Origin: Pseudarcicella hirudinis
Lineage (GTDB): Bacteria > Bacteroidota > Bacteroidia > Cytophagales > Spirosomataceae
Assembly: GCF_900115665.1 (NCBI RefSeq)
Contig: NZ_FOXH01000012.1
Span: 124,001-188,000 of the forward strand
Reading direction: 5' to 3'
Length of the DNA: 64,000 nucleotides
Shown here: piece by piece, positions 44,771 to 53,744 of the stretch
Layout: each line of letters opens with the position of its first letter
Numbering within the stretch: position 1 is the first letter of the stretch
Position numbers and translations under genes: made by a program
Notes under the pieces: generated by a model
Seen by the model: only the letters and a program-made list of their open reading frames with translations
What the model was told of the DNA's origin: nothing
The model's database searches: none

Positions 44771-46075
44771 TCAGGAAAGAAGATATGCTTTGAAAGAACT
44801 GAAATCTTTAGGCATCGCAATAGCCACTTTCTCTTTTGATAAAAGAGCCTCCAAACGTTCAGGAACAGGAACTTTTGTATGAAGAGTTTCCTCCACAACA
44901 TCAAGAAATTTAGCAAAATGGGCAGTCGATAAGAAAACGCCAGCTACTTTTTCACCAAGGCTTTCAGTATAAGCTTTCAAACCAAGATAGGCTACAGCTG
45001 TATGAGGACACATGATATAGCCCGTTTGGTCATAAACCTTTTTCATGGCTTTTTTGGTTTCCTCATCATTTCTGAAATCACCTGTAATTTTTTGGATTAC
45101 CTGATCAAAATCAGATCCGGCCAGAATTTTCATGCGGATAAAGTTTGACGGATTCCCAACATCCATTGCATTTGAAATAGTCTCCTGTGATGTTTTTGGA
45201 GCATAAACACCTGATTTCAAATAGTCAGGAACAATGTTGTTAATGTTTGTTGCTGCGACGAACATTTTAACTGGTAAGCCCATCTTTGCGGCAATCAGAC
45301 CAGCACTGAGATTTCCAAAATTTCCGCTTGGCACACAGAAAACAACCGGGGCTGTATTTCCGGCTTTCTTTAATTGTGCATAAGCATTGAAATAATAAAA
45401 AGACTGTGGTATTAACCTCGAAATATTAATAGAATTAGCTGAAGCAAGATTGAACTTTTGGCGTAAATCCTGATCGAGGAAAGCAGCTTTAACCAAAGCC
45501 TGACAATCATCAAATGTTCCGTCCACTTCTAAAGCTGTTACGTTTTTACCCAGCGTTGTTAATTGTTTCTCCTGAATATCGGAAACCTTGCCTTTTGGAT
45601 ATAAGATAGTAACCTTGATTCCCGGAGTTTCATAAAAACCCTGGGCTACGGCGCCACCGGTATCTCCGGAAGTAGCGACTAAAATATGGATATCTTTATT
45701 GGATTTTTGAAGGAAATAAGACATTAATGCGGCCATAAATCTTGCACCAAAGTCTTTAAATGCCATTGAAGGACCATGAAAAAGCTCCAGTACATAAGTA
45801 TCTGGTTCAATTTCAACAATAGGGGCTTCAAAGTTTATAGCAGTGTTTACTATCTTTCGAAGATCGTTTTCGGGAATATCATTCCCGATTAATGCTTTAC
45901 TTACTTCAAAAGCGATTTCTGTCAATGATAAATTCTGGATGTTGTCAAAGAATGATTGAGGAAGTTCCGAAATTTCATAAGGCATGTATAAACCATTATC
46001 CTGAGGTAAACCTCTGAAAACAGCCTCTTCTAATAAAACATCCGGACTTTGATGGTTGGTACTATAAAGTATCAT
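44771..46075 (-). CDS. thrC: Threonine synthase
   Basis: PLP enzyme of 434 residues. The N-terminal threonine synthase domain (about 3-80) is followed by the PLP lysine motif GPSMAFKDFGARF (about 104-116), the phosphate loop ATSGDTGGAVAQGFY (about 134-148) and PSGNFGNLSAGLIAAKMG (about 238-255). It converts O-phosphohomoserine to threonine. Homoserine kinase is not adjacent. A minus-strand TAATTTTG at 46136-46143 is a possible promoter element. Confidence 0.94.
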   Translation of the reverse strand: MILYSTNHQSPDVLLEEAVFRGLPQDNGLYMPYEISELPQSFFDNIQNLSLTEIAFEVSKALIGNDIPENDLRKIVNTAINFEAPIVEIEPDTYVLELFHGPSMAFKDFGARFMAALMSYFLQKSNKDIHILVATSGDTGGAVAQGFYETPGIKVTILYPKGKVSDIQEKQLTTLGKNVTALEVDGTFDDCQALVKAAFLDQDLRQKFNLASANSINISRLIPQSFYYFNAYAQLKKAGNTAPVVFCVPSGNFGNLSAGLIAAKMGLPVKMFVAATNINNIVPDYLKSGVYAPKTSQETISNAMDVGNPSNFIRMKILAGSDFDQVIQKITGDFRNDEETKKAMKKVYDQTGYIMCPHTAVAYLGLKAYTESLGEKVAGVFLSTAHFAKFLDVVEETLHTKVPVPERLEALLSKEKVAIAMPKDFSSFKAYLLS

Positions 46076-46302
46076 AATATTATAAAATTTTACTCATCAG
46101 AATGATGCCTGAAATACTTTGGGATAATCGAAGCACAAAATTAGGTCAAAAGGATTATAAATTTATTAAAAATGGGAATTTGTAAAATCATATTTAATTA
46201 CCTTGTAGCGAAGAAAGAAAAAATACCGGCTTTTTAAGTCCTTAAAGAACACTCAGATTCATATTAAAATCCAGGGAATCCACCCTCTCCGAATAAAAAA
46301 TT

Positions 46303-47739
46303 ATGATACATTATAGTATAGAAGCAGATAATTCACAAAACCATTTCTTAAAGATAGAAATGGAAATAGCCAAAATCGATAAGGATATTTTAGAAATACA
46401 GTTACCAGCCTGGAGACCCGGGAGATATGAGTTACAGCATTTTGCCAGGAATATTCAGAAATTTGAAATTTTTGATGAAAAAGGAAAACCTGTAATTTTT
46501 AAAAAGATTTTGAAAGACCGATGGACTGTAGAAACCCGGGGACTTGATAAAATCAAACTTTTTTTAACCTACTATGCCAATGTTCAGAATGCAGGTTCTT
46601 CCTATGTGGATGAAAAAACACTTTATGTAAATTTTGTAAACTGTTTACCATATGCAGAAGGAAGAATGGACGAACCGTGTCTGGTCAACTTAAAAATTCC
46701 TGGAAATTTTCAGATTGCCTGTGGTTTGGAGCAAATTAAAGAAAAGCAACTTTTTGCCAAAGACTATTACGAATTAGTAGATTCTCCCTTATTGGCCAGC
46801 CCTTTGTTGGTACATGAGAAATATCAGGTTGGGGAAGTAAATTTCTTTATCTGGTTTTTGGGTGATTATGCAGTTAACTGGGAAAAAGTTAAAAGTGATT
46901 TCCTGAAATTTACAGAAGTTCAGATTGCAATGATGGGAGATTTTCCTGAAAAAGACTATCATTTCATTAACTGGATTCTTCCAACACCATATTATCATGG
47001 GGTTGAACATAAAAATTCAACAATGATAGTATTAGGACCGGATTCAGAAGGAGAGGGACTCTATTCAGATTTACTTGGGGTGAGTTCTCATGAACTTTTT
47101 CATACCTGGAACATTTGTAAAATCCGCCCTGTAGAAATGCTTCCTTATAATTTTACCAGAGAAAACTATTTTCCAACAGGTTTTGTAGCTGAGGGTGTAA
47201 CGACTTACTACGGGGATTTATTTCTAAAACGTTCAGGTGTTTTTAGCCTTGAAGATTATATAAAAGAACTTGGAACAATCTTAAAAAGGCATTTTGAGCA
47301 GGATGGAAGGGCTTTTCAGTCATTGATTGAATCCTCATTTGACCTCTGGCTCGATGGATATGCCCCCGCTATACCAGATAGAAGGGTCTCTATTTACCAG
47401 AAAGGTGCTGTTGTGGCATTGATTCTGGATTTAACAATACGCTTTAAAACAAACCATGAAAAATCGCTTGATGATGTCATGCAGATGATGTGGGAGAGAT
47501 TCGGGAAAAAGACAAAAGGGTACTCATTACAGGATTATCAGATTATTTCTGAAGAAGTTTACGGAGAAAGTCTGGATTATTACTTTGATAATTGTATAGC
47601 TGGAAATAAACCGCTAGAAGAGGAGCTAAATAGTCTTTTAAAGAAAACAGGCTTATGGATAAATATAAATGAAGAAGGAAAAATATCACTGGAAGTAACA
47701 GATCCGGAAAATGAAAACCTGAAAAAGTGGTTAAATTAA
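46303..47739 (+). CDS. M61-family metallopeptidase, short form
   Basis: 478 residues. The N-terminal beta-sandwich (LEIQLPAWRPGRYELQHFARN, about 30-50) and the zinc motif SSHELFHTWNICKIRP with His263, Glu264 and His267 identify the M61 glycyl aminopeptidase family. The third ligand Glu is in FVAEGVTTYYGD near 298. Most family members are about 580-620 residues and end in a PDZ domain. Here the protein stops after the helical domain, so the PDZ is absent or reduced to a stub. There is no signal peptide. Confidence 0.85.
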   Translation: MIHYSIEADNSQNHFLKIEMEIAKIDKDILEIQLPAWRPGRYELQHFARNIQKFEIFDEKGKPVIFKKILKDRWTVETRGLDKIKLFLTYYANVQNAGSSYVDEKTLYVNFVNCLPYAEGRMDEPCLVNLKIPGNFQIACGLEQIKEKQLFAKDYYELVDSPLLASPLLVHEKYQVGEVNFFIWFLGDYAVNWEKVKSDFLKFTEVQIAMMGDFPEKDYHFINWILPTPYYHGVEHKNSTMIVLGPDSEGEGLYSDLLGVSSHELFHTWNICKIRPVEMLPYNFTRENYFPTGFVAEGVTTYYGDLFLKRSGVFSLEDYIKELGTILKRHFEQDGRAFQSLIESSFDLWLDGYAPAIPDRRVSIYQKGAVVALILDLTIRFKTNHEKSLDDVMQMMWERFGKKTKGYSLQDYQIISEEVYGESLDYYFDNCIAGNKPLEEELNSLLKKTGLWININEEGKISLEVTDPENENLKKWLN

Positions 47740-47772
47740 AAACGGAGGCATTCTAAAATGCCTCCGTTTTTA
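47737..47772. terminator. Rho-independent terminator, bidirectional
   Basis: Perfect stem AAAAACGGAGGCATT and complement between the M61 peptidase gene and convergent purM, overlapping the M61 stop codon. Confidence 0.85.
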
Positions 47773-47773
47773 A

Positions 47774-48940
47774 TTAATATACAAATGTGCCAAACTCAGA
47801 ATTAATCGTTACTTTTTTCTCTTCTGAAGCTTCAACCCGGCCAATGATTTGGGCATTGATACCGAATGATTTTGAAATGTCTATAACAGTTTGAGCATAC
47901 TGTTCATTTAAATAGATTTCAAGACGATGCCCCATATTAAATACTTTATACATTTCTTTGAAATCTGTTCCGCTTTGTTCCTGTATTAACCTGAAAAGAG
48001 GAGGCAAGGAGAACATATTATCTTTGATGATATGAACATTATCTACAAAATGTAAAACCTTTGTCTGGGCTCCGCCGGAACAATGAACCATTCCATGAAT
48101 TACCGGACGCAGTTGTTCAAGAATTGTTTTTACTACCGGAGCATAAGTTCTGGTAGGAGAAAGGATTAATTGTCCAACGTTTAATGGCGTTCCTTCTACT
48201 AAATCAGTTAATTTTTTTTGCCCGCTGTAAATTAAAGATTCCGGAACGGCAGGATCAAAACTTTCTGCATATTTACCGGCAAGGTAATGTCCCAAAACAT
48301 CATGTCTGGCTGAAGTTAGTCCATTTGAACCCATACCTCCATTGTAGATGCTTTCATAGTTCGACTGGCCATCTGAGGCCAGACCGACAATTACATCTCC
48401 TGCCTGAATAGTATGGTTCGAAATGACATCTGCTCTTTTCATTCTGGAAATAACAGTTGAGTCAACAATAATGGTTCTTACCAAATCGCCGACATCTGCC
48501 GTTTCACCGCCGGTACTCCAGATGCCAATGCCGTTATCACGAAGCATTTGAAGAACCTCTTCTGTACCATTGATAATTTCCGCAATAACTTCTCCGGGAA
48601 TAAGATTTTTATTACGACCGATTGTACTTGATAAAAGCATGTGATCTGTTGCTCCAACGCAAATCAGGTCGTCAGTATTCATTACCACAGCATCCTGAGC
48701 AATACCTCTCCATACAGAAATATCTCCTGTTTCTTTCCAGTAAAGATAAGCCAATGATGATTTCGTCCCGGCTCCGTCAGCATGCATGATATTGCAATAA
48801 GCTTCATCTCCACCCAGCATATCAGGTGAAATTTTACAAAATGCCTTAGGGAAAAGACCTTTATCAAGCTTTTCAATGGCTTTATGTACATCTTCTTTTG
48901 AGGCCGATACACCTCTTTTCATATAGCGATCTGTAGTCAT
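47774..48940 (-). CDS. purM: Phosphoribosylformylglycinamidine cyclo-ligase (AIR synthase)
   Basis: 388 residues, the longer form usual in Bacteroidota. The N-terminal ATPase domain has MHADGAGTKSSLAYLYW (about 52-68), AQDAVVMNTDDLICVGA (about 81-97) and GGETADVGDLVRT (about 144-156). The C-terminal AIRS domain includes HCSGGAQTK and FNMGHRLEIYL. It makes aminoimidazole ribotide in purine synthesis. hemB is 51 bases upstream on the same strand, and the two may be co-transcribed although the pathways differ. Confidence 0.92.
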   Translation of the reverse strand: MTTDRYMKRGVSASKEDVHKAIEKLDKGLFPKAFCKISPDMLGGDEAYCNIMHADGAGTKSSLAYLYWKETGDISVWRGIAQDAVVMNTDDLICVGATDHMLLSSTIGRNKNLIPGEVIAEIINGTEEVLQMLRDNGIGIWSTGGETADVGDLVRTIIVDSTVISRMKRADVISNHTIQAGDVIVGLASDGQSNYESIYNGGMGSNGLTSARHDVLGHYLAGKYAESFDPAVPESLIYSGQKKLTDLVEGTPLNVGQLILSPTRTYAPVVKTILEQLRPVIHGMVHCSGGAQTKVLHFVDNVHIIKDNMFSLPPLFRLIQEQSGTDFKEMYKVFNMGHRLEIYLNEQYAQTVIDISKSFGINAQIIGRVEASEEKKVTINSEFGTFVY

Positions 48941-48991
48941 TCAGATTTTGATTAACAATCAGAAAACCGATTGTGAATTCGATAAACTTCT

Positions 48992-49966
48992 TTATTTTTC
49001 TTGTTTTAATAAAGCAAACTCTTTGGCAAAATAAGTAAGAATTACTTTTGCTCCGGCCCGTTTCATAGAAGTAAGACATTCCACCATCGTTCTGGTTCCG
49101 TCCAGCCAGCCGTTTTGTGCGGAGGCTTTAACCATTGCATATTCTCCTGAAACATTATAGGCTGCAATTGGAATATTGAAATTATCATTCAATAATTTTA
49201 TAATGTCAAGATATGCCAATGCTGGTTTAACCATTAAAAAATCTGCGCCTTCGGCGTAATCTAATTCTGCTTCAATCAAAGCTTCTTTAGTATTAGCCGG
49301 GTTCATCTGATAACTCTTTTTATCGCCAAATTTCGGGGCTGATTCTAAAGCATCACGAAAGGGACCGTAAAAAGCAGAAGCATATTTTGCAGTATATGAC
49401 ATAATGCTGACATTGGTAAAGCCTTCATCATCCAGGGTTTCTCTTAAATAACCGACTCTGCCATCCATCATGTCAGATGGTCCGATGATGTCTGCTCCTG
49501 CGCGGGCTTGTGCCAAAGCCATATTTCCTAAAATCTGAAGGGTTTCATCATTAAGGATTTTACCATCTTCTACCAAGCCATCATGGCCATCAGAGCTGTA
49601 AGGATCCATGGCAACATCAGTCATTATGCAAATTTCAGGGAATTTATTCTTGATTTTATGAATGCTTTCCAGATACATATTCCCAAGCCTGTAGCTTTCG
49701 GAAGCGTATTTGTCTTTTCTGGCCTCAGGAATTTGTGGAAATAAATCAATTGCTTTAATACCCAGGTCCTGACAAACAGCAATTTCTTCCAAAAGTTTAT
49801 CTGTAGTATATCTGAAAATGCCAGGCATTGACTTTACTTCGGTAGTTAAATTTTGCCCTTCCATTACGAACATCGGGTAAATAAGATCGCTTACTGAAAG
49901 GGTTGTTTCTTCGACCATCGCACGGATGGCGGCCGACTGACGATTTCTGCGGGGTCTGCGGAGCAT
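48992..49966 (-). CDS. hemB: Delta-aminolevulinic acid dehydratase (porphobilinogen synthase)
   Basis: 324 residues. The two Schiff-base lysines are in SYTAKYASAFYGPF (about 195) and FLMVKPALAYLD (about 248). RAGADIIGPSDMMDGR is intact. The metal segment reads TDVAMDPYSSDGHDG (about 115-129), with Asp where zinc-type enzymes have Cys, so this is a Mg-dependent rather than a Zn-dependent type. It condenses two aminolevulinates to porphobilinogen in tetrapyrrole synthesis. Confidence 0.96.
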   Translation of the reverse strand: MLRRPRRNRQSAAIRAMVEETTLSVSDLIYPMFVMEGQNLTTEVKSMPGIFRYTTDKLLEEIAVCQDLGIKAIDLFPQIPEARKDKYASESYRLGNMYLESIHKIKNKFPEICIMTDVAMDPYSSDGHDGLVEDGKILNDETLQILGNMALAQARAGADIIGPSDMMDGRVGYLRETLDDEGFTNVSIMSYTAKYASAFYGPFRDALESAPKFGDKKSYQMNPANTKEALIEAELDYAEGADFLMVKPALAYLDIIKLLNDNFNIPIAAYNVSGEYAMVKASAQNGWLDGTRTMVECLTSMKRAGAKVILTYFAKEFALLKQEK

Positions 49967-50019
49967 AATGAATAAATTTATGATTTAGGCCATAGCCTGA
50001 ACCCTGTTTAAATGTTTTG

Positions 50020-50027
50020 CAAAATTA
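50020..50027 (-). promoter_or_regulatory. Candidate -7 element for hemB
   Basis: Read on the minus strand this is TAATTTTG (TAnnTTTG), about 54 bases before the hemB start. The -33 partner is not well spaced. Confidence 0.35.
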
Positions 50028-50076
50028 AGGACAAACATCCTCAACTTTAAACAATACCTGCTAAACTTTCATTTAC

Positions 50077-50973
50077 TCATAAATTTATCCTGATTTTAGT
50101 AGGATTATATCCTGCGAAGATGCCAAGTCCGTTCTTTATATTTGTAAAAGTAGGAATCGGTTCAGCAAAAGGATTATCTGCGCCACCGCCTTTCTTCTGC
50201 TTATCAACTACTGCATAATAGAATTGATAATAGTTTTTGTCGGTTTGAGAAACATATACATCTACATATAGTATAGAGTTCGGATCTTTTCGCTCATTAA
50301 AAGAACTCTTGTTGGAAATAAGAACATTTCCATCTTGTTTATAATCTGAAATCCATTCCTGTCCAAATGTATCTACTGTATTAATAAGAATATTTTTGCC
50401 ATTTCCATCTTTACCCTGATAGTTTTCAGCCCGGTAAGCCGTAATGGCATAATAGTTTTCTTCCTGAAAAAAATCGCGGAATTTTAGTGTGAGTGTTTTT
50501 TTGGGAACATTTTTCTCGGTTGTAGTACCAATAACAGCTTCAATGCTACTTGCGGGAATTGACTTTAGAGGAATGGTACAATACGCTTCAACATCTGTAA
50601 AATTAGGCGCAGTCACTTTTAAGTAATAGCTTTTTCCGGGAATCAACGGAAAGTTTTTCGTTCTCAGAAAGTAGCTTTCTATTATTCCGGTTGCCGGATT
50701 TGTAATGGTTTCAAAACGTGTGGTAACTGTTCTTGTTTTCAGACTGTCAGACAAGCTCACCGTGGCCGTTTTTACAACATATCTGTTTACGCCATCTACT
50801 TCTCCGATAACTGGTTCTGTTTTTCCTACAGCTACCTGAACAATAGTATCGTTGGGTGAGATAGAACATTGTACTACCAGTCGCTCCTTGTACGGAATCG
50901 TAATGTCAGTAATAATTGTCTGACAAGAGGGTAATAAAATGAGTAAAAATATGAAAAGGCTGTATTTTTTCAT
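50077..50973 (-). CDS. DUF4249 lipoprotein, partner of the TonB receptor
   Basis: 298 residues with a lipobox (LPSC, Cys about 17). The DUF4249 beginning (ITDITIPYKERLVVQCSISPND) is followed by the beta-rich domain. Such proteins are nearly always encoded next to a TonB-dependent receptor, as here (11 bases downstream of it). They are thought to form its outer-leaflet accessory. The ligand is unknown; no iron or sugar enzyme genes flank the pair. Confidence 0.88.
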   Translation of the reverse strand: MKKYSLFIFLLILLPSCQTIITDITIPYKERLVVQCSISPNDTIVQVAVGKTEPVIGEVDGVNRYVVKTATVSLSDSLKTRTVTTRFETITNPATGIIESYFLRTKNFPLIPGKSYYLKVTAPNFTDVEAYCTIPLKSIPASSIEAVIGTTTEKNVPKKTLTLKFRDFFQEENYYAITAYRAENYQGKDGNGKNILINTVDTFGQEWISDYKQDGNVLISNKSSFNERKDPNSILYVDVYVSQTDKNYYQFYYAVVDKQKKGGGADNPFAEPIPTFTNIKNGLGIFAGYNPTKIRINL

Positions 50974-50984
50974 TTGAAATAAAA

Positions 50985-53444
50985 TCAGAATTTAAAACTG
51001 TAACTAACAGAAGGAATAATGCTGAAAAGGGAATACTGTGTCAGTGTTTTCTGAGTCAGTTTTGTTTCAGGATTGTATTTACTGTTAAAATCATAGAAAA
51101 AAGGATTCTTACGGTTATAGAGATTGTAAATACTGAATTCCCAGATCCTTTCATGTTTCTTCATCTTTTTATGCAGTTGTATGGCCACATCCATTCTATG
51201 ATATGCTGCTGCACGGTAAGTATTTCTTTCACCATAGTCAGATATTCTTCTGCTTGATCCGTATGATTCAGTATAGATACCGTACTGACTCAAAGGATTT
51301 TCTCCTGCAAAATCCTGTCTGGCAATATAGGTTGCGTTCGGAAGTGTGATAGCATTTCCTGTTCCGTAAACCCATGTACCGGAAAGAGTTATTTTAGGAC
51401 TTAAGTGATATATTCCTACGGCAGAAAAGTCATGTCTTCTGTCATACTTTGCGTAAAACTTCTTTCCAAAATTCAACTCGTCAAATTGTTGTTCGATCCA
51501 GGAAAGAGTATATCCGATCCATCCGGTAAGCCGGCCCTGCTTTTTTTGTAATAAAAACTCACCTCCATATGCCCATCCTTGTCCGGCAGTAACATTGTCC
51601 TCCCAAGATTTTCCTCTGACTTTCTCATTTGCCAAACCATCGGGTCCATCTAGTAAGAGAAAACTGCTGCCTTCTTTTAAGGCAAGAATTTTATCCATTT
51701 GTTTGTAATAAGCATCAAAAGTAAGAGCGAAGTTCTTTTTGGTAAAGTCTTTGGCAAAGCCAAGAGATAATTGACGTGATCTCTGAGGTTTGATGGTTTT
51801 AGTAGTTGGAACCCATAAATCCGTTGGAAGTCCAACACCGGAATTAGAAAGTAAGTGTATGTATTGGTTCATATCAGCGTATGAACCTTTAACAGCCCAA
51901 TTGTTTCTTAGTGTCCAGGCAACCGAAAGACGAGGTTCCGGATTAAAAAACAGATACTTGCTTTGCGTTACGAAGTAGCTCAAACGAAAACCTCCATTAA
52001 TTCTGACATTTGAAACAGGTTGATAAGTATCTTCAAAATATCCGCCCATTTCAAATGCATCAATTGGATCAACCTGCTCTTTATATTGGTTAATATCTGT
52101 ATCCTGAAGAATAATAGCGCTTGGAGTAAATCTGTGCTGGGTGGCCATTCCCCCCATTTTAATAGTATGCTGTGGGTCGGGAAGTAAATCAAAATCTATC
52201 TTGATACCATAATCTCTAATCCCGGTTTTGTAAGAAAGGTTGTATTTTGTTACAACTCCGGAATTAACAGATTCCCGATTGGCGAAAGTATTAAACTCAT
52301 AGTTGCTGTAAATAACAGAAATGTTGCTGAAAAGCTGGTCATTAAAAAGATGGTTCCATCGGAAAGTTCCCGTTGCGTTTCCCCAATCTAAACCAAGATC
52401 AGACTGTGAAGTTAAGTTCTGGCCCTGGGTTTCAGAGCTTGTTTTGGCAGCAAATTTATCTTTTCCAAAATATCCGCTCAGATAAAGTCGGTTATTTCGT
52501 CCGAAATCATAATTTATTTTAGCATTCAGATCGTAAAAGTAGTAGGTGCTTCCCTTTTGGTCACTTGGAAGAAAAGGCCCTGCTAATGCATCGATGTAAG
52601 TTCTCCTTCCTGAAATTAAAAAAGAAGACTTATGGTTCTTACTGATCGGACCTTCGGCAACAAGTCTTGATGAAATCAGACCAATTCCGCCTTCAGCATG
52701 AAATTGTTCTTTATGCCCTTCTTTCATTTGCATTTCTATCACTGAAGAAAGCCGGCCGCCATATCTTGCCGGAAAGCCACCCTTGGTGAGTTCCACACTT
52801 TTTAAGGCATCACCATTAAAAACAGAGAAAAAGCCAAATAAATGATAAGCATTATATACCGGCGCATCATCCAGAATCAATAGATTTTGATCTGGTCCGC
52901 CGCCGCGGACATATAAACCGGAATTACCTTCAGAGCCTTTCTGAATACCTGGCATAAGTTGCAGAACTTTCAAAACATCTTTTTCTCCCAGGAGAGAAGG
53001 TACCTCTTTTATTTGTGATACCGGAACGGAAAGAACACCCATTTGGGCAGTTTCAGAGACCTTTTTAAGTTCCGGAGCATCAGCTTTTACCACAATTTCT
53101 TCAAGAACTGTATTATCTGGAAGTAATTCCACATTCATCTCAATCTCCTTATTCAATACTACTTTTTTGAAAGAAGGCTGATATCCGATAGAGCTGAAAC
53201 TAATGGTAATTTCTTCCGGATTAGAGATAAGTGTAATGGAATAAAAACCATAATTATTGGTCTGTGTGCCGATTTTTTTTCCGGTAATAAAAACACTTAC
53301 ACCCGGGAGTAACTCCCGACTCCCTTTTTCCTTGACAAATCCGCTGATGGTGAATTTTTGAGTTTTGTTCTGAGCAGAGAGAGAAAAGCAACAAAGCAGA
53401 AAGCAAAATCCGCAAGTAAGTATTTGGAAAAATCGTATATACAT
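50985..53444 (-). CDS. TonB-dependent outer membrane receptor
   Basis: 819 residues. A signal peptide (about 1-24) precedes a CarboxypepD_reg-like domain (about 30-115: ISGFVKEKGSRELLPGVSVFITG). The plug domain (about 140-240) has GLYVRGGGPDQNLLILDDAPVYNAYHLFGFFSVFN and the rest is a beta-barrel ending in aromatic Phe (SVSYSFKF). It imports a ligand with energy from TonB-ExbBD. It differs from SusC in its length and DUF4249 partner. It is the first gene of a two-gene operon. Confidence 0.92.
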   Translation of the reverse strand: MYIRFFQILTCGFCFLLCCFSLSAQNKTQKFTISGFVKEKGSRELLPGVSVFITGKKIGTQTNNYGFYSITLISNPEEITISFSSIGYQPSFKKVVLNKEIEMNVELLPDNTVLEEIVVKADAPELKKVSETAQMGVLSVPVSQIKEVPSLLGEKDVLKVLQLMPGIQKGSEGNSGLYVRGGGPDQNLLILDDAPVYNAYHLFGFFSVFNGDALKSVELTKGGFPARYGGRLSSVIEMQMKEGHKEQFHAEGGIGLISSRLVAEGPISKNHKSSFLISGRRTYIDALAGPFLPSDQKGSTYYFYDLNAKINYDFGRNNRLYLSGYFGKDKFAAKTSSETQGQNLTSQSDLGLDWGNATGTFRWNHLFNDQLFSNISVIYSNYEFNTFANRESVNSGVVTKYNLSYKTGIRDYGIKIDFDLLPDPQHTIKMGGMATQHRFTPSAIILQDTDINQYKEQVDPIDAFEMGGYFEDTYQPVSNVRINGGFRLSYFVTQSKYLFFNPEPRLSVAWTLRNNWAVKGSYADMNQYIHLLSNSGVGLPTDLWVPTTKTIKPQRSRQLSLGFAKDFTKKNFALTFDAYYKQMDKILALKEGSSFLLLDGPDGLANEKVRGKSWEDNVTAGQGWAYGGEFLLQKKQGRLTGWIGYTLSWIEQQFDELNFGKKFYAKYDRRHDFSAVGIYHLSPKITLSGTWVYGTGNAITLPNATYIARQDFAGENPLSQYGIYTESYGSSRRISDYGERNTYRAAAYHRMDVAIQLHKKMKKHERIWEFSIYNLYNRKNPFFYDFNSKYNPETKLTQKTLTQYSLFSIIPSVSYSFKF

Positions 53445-53669
53445 GTTTGGTTTTTGTTCAGAAAAAAGAAAACAGTTGTGAGTTTACTCAATATATTGTT
53501 GTCATACAAAGTTCAAAAAAGATTTCTTTATGCTGACGAAACTGGCGGGAGATATCAAAATTAACTATTTGATGGTTCAAATCGATTATTCTTTCTTGAA
53601 AAAATCAAATAATATCATTCAAAATCAACAGGTTATAGGCAGATATTTAGATTTAACAATTCCTTAACA

Positions 53670-53697
53670 TTGACTTAACTAAGTATTTCTACTTTTG
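53670..53697 (+). promoter_or_regulatory. Promoter of the phosphate transporter gene
   Basis: TTG at 53670-53672, 17-base spacer, TACTTTTG at 53690-53697. This is the clearest feature in the 300-base gap 53445-53744, which otherwise holds no gene I can support. Confidence 0.65.
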
Positions 53698-53744
53698 CGA
53701 CAAATTACGCCAATATGAATTTCCATAAATAAATCAATACGATC

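Noticed and set aside
53571-53590. GGTTCAAATC, resembling a tRNA T-loop
   Set aside because: No acceptor, anticodon or D-arm could be paired around it.
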